Assembly (NCBI GenBank): GCA_965116625.1
Contig: OZ220717.1
Span: forward strand, 2,108,001 to 2,172,000
Origin: VXNE01 sp965116625
GTDB taxonomy: Bacteria > Pseudomonadota > Gammaproteobacteria > Pseudomonadales > Azotimanducaceae
Reading direction: 5' to 3'
Length of the DNA: 64,000 nt
The position numbers were made by a program, and so were the translations under genes. Positions 59,666 through 64,000 of this stretch are shown here, one piece after another (the first letter of the stretch is position 1; each line of letters begins with the position of its first letter). Under the pieces are notes generated by a model. The model was not told where the DNA came from. It saw only the letters and a program-made list of their open reading frames with translations, and made no database searches.

Positions 59666-60906
59666 CGGGATTCTCCCCCCACCGGCCACCGGCGTGCGAG
59701 CGGGCGTAACGCGTCCAGATCGTACTGGACATACGCTGTTGTCGATTGAGCGGAGCGATGGCGCAGGACATTGCCGACTTCCTCCAGGGAAGATCCCGTG
59801 TCCAGCAGTTGCATGGCGAGCCCGTGCCGCAGCGCATGGGTCCGCGCCTGGCCGCCAAGCGGGATCAGACCAGCCCACTTGTAAGCTCTGCGCAGGGCCC
59901 GGAGGACGTTCGAGGACCTTGTGAACCGTGCGTATGGAGGGCGTATGCTCACGAACAGGTGGCGGGAGTCCCCGCGACTTCCGCCAAGCACCCAAGCGAC
60001 GATGGCTTCGCCGACATCCACTGGAATGGGCAGGTGGTCGAACTGCCGGTTCTTACCACGAATCAGTATGCGACTTGCCTCCCAGTCGATATCGTCAAGC
60101 CGTATCGCGATCACTTCCTGCGCCCGCAGACCCAGGCGGGCCATCAGCAGAAGCATCGCGTAATCGCGTAAGTCGCGAGGGCGTTGACCTCGAACGGCGT
60201 CGAGCAGCATTCGCACGACCCCGGGTTCAATATGACGGGGCAAGCCGTCGGGGCGCTTAGAGGCCAATTTGGGAATGGCCTCGGCGAAGTCACGTGGGAC
60301 TCTGCCGCTCCAGAACAGAAACCGCAGGATGTTGCGGATGTAGGGAAGACGCCAGCCACCCTTTCCAGGGTCACGATCCAGAAGGGCGAAGATGACCTCG
60401 GGCGTAACGGAAGCCAGGTCCTCCACCGTTCCGGAGGCGGTACAGCAGAATGCGACGATTCGTTGCAACTCGTTGCGGTAAGTCCGCAGGCGATGCCCGA
60501 ACATGCCCCGGTGGTGCCTCAGCCAGCCATCCAGTTCCATGCAGAGTTGTTCCGTGGGACCGGGCGGGGGCGGTATTGGATTCGCCGGGGCAATCACCCC
60601 GGCATGGACCAGATAGTCGGTGAACCGACGGGTGGCCCTGGCCAGTTCGCGCTCCATATACGACGTGCCCGTCCTCGGACACGCAATCGCGAGTTCACCG
60701 AGCACCCTTGAATCGAGTGCATCGGATTCGAGGCTGCGAGCTTGGGCCTCCGCACATAGACGGTCGACCATTAGCCGGTAACTCTTGATGGTTCCTTTGG
60801 CGTAGCCTTGCAAGGCAAGGGATTCCAGGAACTCGTTGCGGTGCTGAATCAGCCAATAAGGACCCGTCGGCGGACTCGTCGACGGTGCAGCTTTGCGGGT
60901 GGTCAT
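59662..60906 (-). CDS. RIT tyrosine recombinase A
   Basis: A 414-residue tyrosine recombinase and first gene of the trio. The N-terminal domain has LALQGYAKGTIKSYRLMVDRL. The catalytic domain has Arg in ARLGLRAQEVIAI, His-x-x-Arg in RTHALRHGLAMQLL, and His with Tyr in LRHRSAQSTTAYVQYD. Transcription runs from the right repeat towards the left. It is longer than the other two because of an extended core-binding region (residues 20-190). Confidence 0.92.
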   Translation of the reverse strand: MTTRKAAPSTSPPTGPYWLIQHRNEFLESLALQGYAKGTIKSYRLMVDRLCAEAQARSLESDALDSRVLGELAIACPRTGTSYMERELARATRRFTDYLVHAGVIAPANPIPPPPGPTEQLCMELDGWLRHHRGMFGHRLRTYRNELQRIVAFCCTASGTVEDLASVTPEVIFALLDRDPGKGGWRLPYIRNILRFLFWSGRVPRDFAEAIPKLASKRPDGLPRHIEPGVVRMLLDAVRGQRPRDLRDYAMLLLMARLGLRAQEVIAIRLDDIDWEASRILIRGKNRQFDHLPIPVDVGEAIVAWVLGGSRGDSRHLFVSIRPPYARFTRSSNVLRALRRAYKWAGLIPLGGQARTHALRHGLAMQLLDTGSSLEEVGNVLRHRSAQSTTAYVQYDLDALRPLARRWPVGGESR

Positions 60907-61039
60907 GGGAACTTCCTCTCAGTCGTTGAACAGGGAGAGGAATGTGCACCACTACGCGTAACCGAGCATTCGGATGCCCGATACCGATCTGCCTAAGCCG
61001 GCACGAGGATTAGATCATGAGCATCTTGGACTTGATTTC

Positions 61040-61129
61040 TTTTATGCCGACAAATCGAACCGAGCGGCCCGGCCCGTCAACGGCTTGGGCCGCAGTGTCG
61101 GCATTAAACAGTTGTCGGCATATACGACG
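61040..61129 (-). repeat. RIT terminal inverted repeat, right
   Basis: It is the reverse complement of 57608-57695 with few changes (shared blocks include GTTTAATGCCGACACTGC and GGCCCAAGCCGTTGACGG). An additional palindrome TGCCGATATCGGCA follows at 61133-61146, outside the part shared with the left end. Confidence 0.87.
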
Positions 61130-61150
61130 AAATGCCGATATCGGCATTTT

Positions 61151-61387
61151 GTGGTAGAAAACGCCATCCGACCGCTGGCGCTGAATCGCAAGAATGCACT
61201 GTTCGCCGGCCATGACGAAGGCGGCGCGGCCTGGGCCCGCATCGCTTCACTCGTGGAAACAGCGAAAATGAATCGAGTCAACCCCCACGCCTACCTCAAG
61301 GCCACGCTCGAAGCCATTGCCAACGGCCATCCAGCCTCGGACATCGACCAGTTGCTGCCCTGGGCCTTTACACCAATTTCAAGCTGA
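61151..61387 (+). pseudogene. tnpC: IS66 transposase TnpC, C-terminal part
   Basis: The fragment reads VVENAIRPLALNRKNALFAG, then HDEGGAAWARIASLVETAKM and ends ...IDQLLPWAFTPISS. This is the standard IS66 TnpC C-terminus including the third catalytic Glu (VENAIRP). It continues the frame broken at 57610. There is no start codon of its own. Confidence 0.92.
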
Positions 61388-61416
61388 TCTCCAGGTGGGG
61401 CTGTCGCCCCGCTTAC

Positions 61417-61424
61417 GACTGTTT
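61417..61424 (+). repeat. IS66 target-site duplication, right
   Basis: GACTGTTT, identical to 55309-55316. Beyond it the original 3' end of the UDG-like gene continues for ten codons to TAG at 61456-61458. Confidence 0.93.
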
Positions 61425-62226
61425 GTGCAGGAACCACACAGAGTTTCCCATTTGGTAGATCTGGGGCGGGTGTGCTGGCAGGGCTGCGCTACAGGGAGAG
61501 GGCTGTGCGTTGGATTGCGGGGTACTGGTGTTGTCGTGATCGCCTGTCACTACCCCAGTGGGCGGTTGGAGCTATTGGCGGAAAAAGGGTAGTGACAGGC
61601 GGCGGAAGCGGCATCCGGGCCTTGTGCGGCAAGGCGTCTGCTAAACACGCGGCGAGTGACGCCTTGGTGACGCGGTGTTATGGTCCGCGCCACTGTCGTG
61701 ACCGCCTTTGTGCGGTCATGGTCGGCGGGAGCGCCGACATTGCGCCGAGACGCGGGACCCGCGTCGAAGGCGGCCGCCGCCACGGTATCGTACCGCGGCC
61801 TGGGAGATGCGCCAGCAGAGCGGCGAAGTGCGCGCAACGCAGATGAACTGTGCGCGGCGCGCTGAAGCGGTCCGGCCGGCGAGCCCGCGGCAACAATGCG
61901 GGCATCGCGGGGAGCCTTGCGGCGACCTGCATCGAAGCCGGGACGGATCGCGGCACAACGGCTCACATTGCCTCATCGAAGGCAGCCGTCGAACGGGACC
62001 TGAACCCGGTCGACGGACGGCGGAACCGCCAGTTCCGCGGCGAGTGGGCACGGGTGCCGAAGAAGCCGGGAGCGAAGGATCGGGGGATCCGAGCTTCGGC
62101 GCCGCAGGAGCGGCAGCGTAAAACGCATCGGTTGGGTTTTCGCGCATCGCGCGACTTTTCGGACGGCCGAGAGGCCATGCGGCAACGCAGTCCGGACTGC
62201 CCATCAACACTTAGCAGCTTCTCGAG
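61425..62226. other. Non-coding or decayed region after the IS66 insertion
   Basis: About 800 bases. The first 34 are the displaced tail of the UDG-like gene. A perfect 15-bp inverted repeat CGCCTGTCACTACCC (61541-61555) and its complement (61587-61601) encloses 31 bases. The rest (61600-62220) is very GC-rich with short ORFs in every frame and no protein pattern I recognise. It could be decayed sequence or hold a structured RNA ending at the terminator at 62227. Confidence 0.4.
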
Positions 62227-62264
62227 AGCCGGAGGCGGCCAGTGCGGGCGCCTCCGGCTTTCTA
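62227..62264 (+). terminator. Rho-independent-like terminator
   Basis: AGCCGGAGGCG (62227-62237) pairs perfectly with CGCCTCCGGCT (62249-62259) around an 11-base loop and is followed by TTCTATT. It would terminate plus-strand transcription coming from the 61.5-62.2 kb region, although no gene was found there. Confidence 0.65.
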
Positions 62265-62324
62265 TTGTCCGCGCGAAGGCGCTGCGACCGCGCGCAACTT
62301 CTTGAAACAGCTTGGGAAAAATTT

Positions 62325-62340
62325 AGCGCATGCTAAACGC
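62325..62340. promoter_or_regulatory. Inverted repeat upstream of the integrase
   Basis: TTTAGC-GCAT-GCTAAA, a six-pair inverted repeat preceded by AAAAAT, about 95 bases before the likely integrase start. It could be an operator or promoter element. Confidence 0.35.
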
Positions 62341-62433
62341 AGGGTCGTTGACCGCGTGCGGAACGGGCCCTATTTTCGATCCGATGGACGATCGAATCGA
62401 CAGTGCCGGCGCCCTTCCCCGCTGCCGCGGATC

Positions 62434-63339
62434 GTGCTCCGGGCATTGGCGGGGCGCGCGGGGACGAAGGCGTTGAGGCCGCTCAACTGGGATCTCCAGC
62501 GGCTGGTCCGCGAGCATCGCGGCGGCTCGTTCTCGACCCGCCGCGCGCGCTCGCACGTGCTGGCGCAGGCGGCGGACACGCTCACCGACCTTGGCTTCAG
62601 GGGGCTGCGCGCGAAGGGCCTGAAGGAGAAGCACATCCGGGCGCTGGTGGTCGAGTGGCGGCGGCAGGGCCTCGCGGCCGGGACGGTCAAGAACCGCATG
62701 GCGCACCTGCGCTGGTGGGCCGAGAGGGTCGGCAAGCCGGGCGTGGTCAAGGCCGACAACGCGGCCTACGGCATCGCGGACCGTCGCTACGTCACCAACG
62801 AGGACAGGAGCCGCGAGCTCGATCCCGAGCGGCTTGCACGGGTCGGGGACGAGCACGTCCGGATGTCGCTGCGGCTGCAGGCGGCATTCGGACTCCGGCG
62901 GGAGGAGGCGATCAAGTTCCAGCCGCGGTACGCGGACCGGGGCCAACGGATCGTGCTGAAGGCGTCCTGGACCAAGGGCGGCCGGGCGCGGGAGATTCCG
63001 GTGCGCAACGCGGCCCAGCGCGAGGCGCTGGACGCGGCGCGGCGGCTCGCGAAGGGCGGCTCGCTGATCCCGCCGGGGCGCAGCTACGTCCGGCAGATGA
63101 AGACCTACGAGCGGCAGACGGCAGCGGCCGGATTGGATGCCCCGCACGGCCTGCGCCACGGCTATGCGCAGCGGCGCTACGCGGAGCTCACCGGCCGCAG
63201 GTGTCCGGCGGCGGGCGGCCCGCGCGTCCGCGACCTCGACAGCGCGGAACGGGCCGCCGACCGGCGCGCGCGCCTGGCGATCGCGCGCGAACTCGGGCAT
63301 GGACGCCCCGAAGTCCTGGCGACCTACTGTGGTTCGTAG
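62434..63339 (+). CDS. Tyrosine-type site-specific integrase
   Basis: A roughly 301-residue integrase of the integrase-domain type found on ICEs and plasmids. The N-terminal core-binding part has RARSHVLAQAADTLTDLGFR and GTVKNRMAHLRWWAERVGK. Catalytic residues are Arg in AAFGLRREEAIKF, Lys in WTKGGRAREIPV, His-x-x-Arg in PHGLRHGYAQRRY, His in ELGHGRPEV and Tyr in LATYCGS at the extreme C-terminus. The frame opens at 62242, but the protein-like part begins near the GTG at 62434, so the start is uncertain. It lies 31 bases before an RNA-polymerase-subunit-like gene. Confidence 0.82.
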   Translation: MLRALAGRAGTKALRPLNWDLQRLVREHRGGSFSTRRARSHVLAQAADTLTDLGFRGLRAKGLKEKHIRALVVEWRRQGLAAGTVKNRMAHLRWWAERVGKPGVVKADNAAYGIADRRYVTNEDRSRELDPERLARVGDEHVRMSLRLQAAFGLRREEAIKFQPRYADRGQRIVLKASWTKGGRAREIPVRNAAQREALDAARRLAKGGSLIPPGRSYVRQMKTYERQTAAAGLDAPHGLRHGYAQRRYAELTGRRCPAAGGPRVRDLDSAERAADRRARLAIARELGHGRPEVLATYCGS

Positions 63340-63370
63340 CGGTCATGGGGCGGGCGAGCGAGGCGAACGG

Positions 63371-64000
63371 ATGAGCCGGGCGGAAGCCGGATCGCCGCCG
63401 GCGATGCCCGACGGCGGCAACGGCGTGCCGATCGACGCGCAGGCGGTGGCGGAGGCGCTCCGGAACGTGCGGCGGCTGTTGCGCGAGATGGAGACCGGCC
63501 CGGCATTCCGCAACGGCTGGGAGTACCGGTTCGCCGCCCTTGCCGCCGTCGTGTGGCCGGGGGGTCTCGACAGGCGCCATCTCGCCGATTTGCCGCTGGC
63601 CAGACGCACGCGGAACTGCCTGCGCGATGCCGACCTGCTCTCGGGAACGGCGGCGTTCACGACCGGGGATCTTCTGCTGCCGAATTTCGGCGCGCGCTCG
63701 TACAGGGATCTGCTGGCGGGGATCGACGGCTTTCTCGCGGTGCTCGCGGGGGACCCCGCGGCCTACGTGCCCGTGGCGATCGCGCCCGAACTCCTGGAAC
63801 TCGCGCGGCGAACGGGGACCGGCGAACCCGGGCCGGTGGACAGGGCGAAGCTGGCTGCCGGCCTCGTGAGCGCCGTGGCCATTCTGAGGGCGCGGCTGGA
63901 CCGCGTGGTCGCGGGAATGTCGCCGGGTCAGCGTGCCGCCATGGGCGCGCGGCTGCTCGAGGAGCCCCGGCCGACGTTCGCGGAGATCGGCACGCGGCTG
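63371..64000 (+). CDS. Alpha-CTD/sigma-region-4-like protein, cut by window end
   Basis: The frame is open for 210 codons from ATG 63371 to the window edge without a stop. Two parts are recognisable by pattern. TTGDLLLPNFGARSYRDLLAGI near residues 98-119 looks like the helix-hairpin segment of the RNA polymerase alpha C-terminal domain (compare L..I.NFG..S..EI). PTFAEIGTRL at the visible end looks like the start of a sigma-70 region 4 helix-turn-helix. An N-terminal domain (25-95) is not recognised. The layout suggests a DNA-binding regulator or anti-silencer tied to the adjacent integrase. Identification is tentative. Confidence 0.55.
   Translation, partial: MSRAEAGSPPAMPDGGNGVPIDAQAVAEALRNVRRLLREMETGPAFRNGWEYRFAALAAVVWPGGLDRRHLADLPLARRTRNCLRDADLLSGTAAFTTGDLLLPNFGARSYRDLLAGIDGFLAVLAGDPAAYVPVAIAPELLELARRTGTGEPGPVDRAKLAAGLVSAVAILRARLDRVVAGMSPGQRAAMGARLLEEPRPTFAEIGTRL

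Larger units (their letters stand above)
57611..61150 (-). mobile_element. Recombinase-In-Trio (RIT) element
   Basis: About 3.54 kb inserted in tnpC. It carries three overlapping tyrosine recombinase genes on the minus strand and is bounded by inverted repeats of about 85 bases (57608-57695 and 61040-61129) that are nearly identical. This is the defining RIT architecture. Left flank ...ACCAACGT and right flank GTGGTAGAAAAC rejoin to give DTNVVENAIRP, the expected TnpC reading, so the excision product is clear. Exact ends are uncertain by a few bases because GT is shared. Confidence 0.88.
55317..61416 (+). mobile_element. IS66-family element split by a RIT element
   Basis: The element is bounded by inverted ends GTAAGCGGTACGCCAACGCC (left) and GTAAGCGGGGCGACAGCCCC (right, other strand), and flanked by the perfect 8-bp duplication GACTGTTT. 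It contains tnpA, tnpB and a tnpC that is divided into 56256-57610 and 61151-61387 by a 3.5-kb RIT insertion. The whole is inserted in the 3' end of the UDG-like gene. With tnpC split it should be immobile by itself. Confidence 0.93.

Noticed and set aside
59666..59995. Longer start for the middle RIT recombinase
   Set aside because: The extra 110 residues overlap the upstream recombinase and are compositionally shadow-like; the ATG overlapping the upstream stop is the coupled start.

Overview
The window looks like about 64 kb of chromosome from a GC-rich proteobacterium, most likely a heterotrophic gammaproteobacterium. The basis is the two large TonB-dependent receptors, a full-length glnE, the bacterioferritin/Bfd pair with Fur-like boxes, an aerobic acyl-CoA and GMC oxidoreductase gene set, and CCA-encoding tRNA genes. 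The assignment comes from gene content only; no rRNA or marker phylogeny is present.

Positions 1-47,200 are mostly metabolic and regulatory backbone. In order they hold: two tandem DUF6491-like secreted proteins, a small retropepsin-like protease and an aldo/keto reductase; a one-piece two-component system (histidine kinase, receiver and OmpR DNA-binding domain in one protein); a six-unit 30-bp hairpin array; a bacterial NHEJ locus (ligD divergent from ku plus a MerR-TPR protein); a metallophosphoesterase; and two convergent TonB receptors. Next comes an amino-acid/sugar-acid catabolic stretch (threonine/serine dehydratase, MFS carrier, enolase-superfamily enzyme, intact and decayed copies of a D-threonine aldolase/D-serine dehydratase-like gene), a FitAB/VapBC module, a crotonase, an LDH2-type dehydrogenase and a transketolase-like TPP enzyme. 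Then follow the divergent bfd/bfr iron-storage pair, glnE, a second VapBC module, a GMC oxidoreductase and a DmdC-like acyl-CoA dehydrogenase. After them lies a five-gene MacB-type ABC export operon with three successive adaptor proteins, a short MbcA/ParS-type antitoxin, ChaC, an acyl-CoA synthetase, a SulP transporter, a K+ channel-like protein and tRNA-Val/tRNA-Asp.

From the 3' end of tRNA-Asp (47,188) onward the content changes to accessory DNA. There is a DUF2235 hydrolase, a frameshifted small gene and a complete IS21-type element. Next is a candidate defence module of three co-directional genes (SAM methyltransferase-like, zinc-hook AAA/SMC-like ATPase, uracil-DNA-glycosylase-like). 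An IS66 element interrupts the last of these at its 3' end and leaves a perfect 8-bp target duplication. That IS66 is itself split by a Recombinase-In-Trio (RIT) element carrying three overlapping tyrosine recombinases between long inverted repeats. The window ends with a further tyrosine integrase and the start of a protein resembling the RNA polymerase alpha C-terminal domain joined to sigma region 4.

The most interesting parts are the ATPase/glycosylase module with its nested insertion history, the three-adaptor exporter, and the intergenic repeats (30-bp hairpin units and a roughly 135-bp dispersed repeat) that sit at gene 3' ends.
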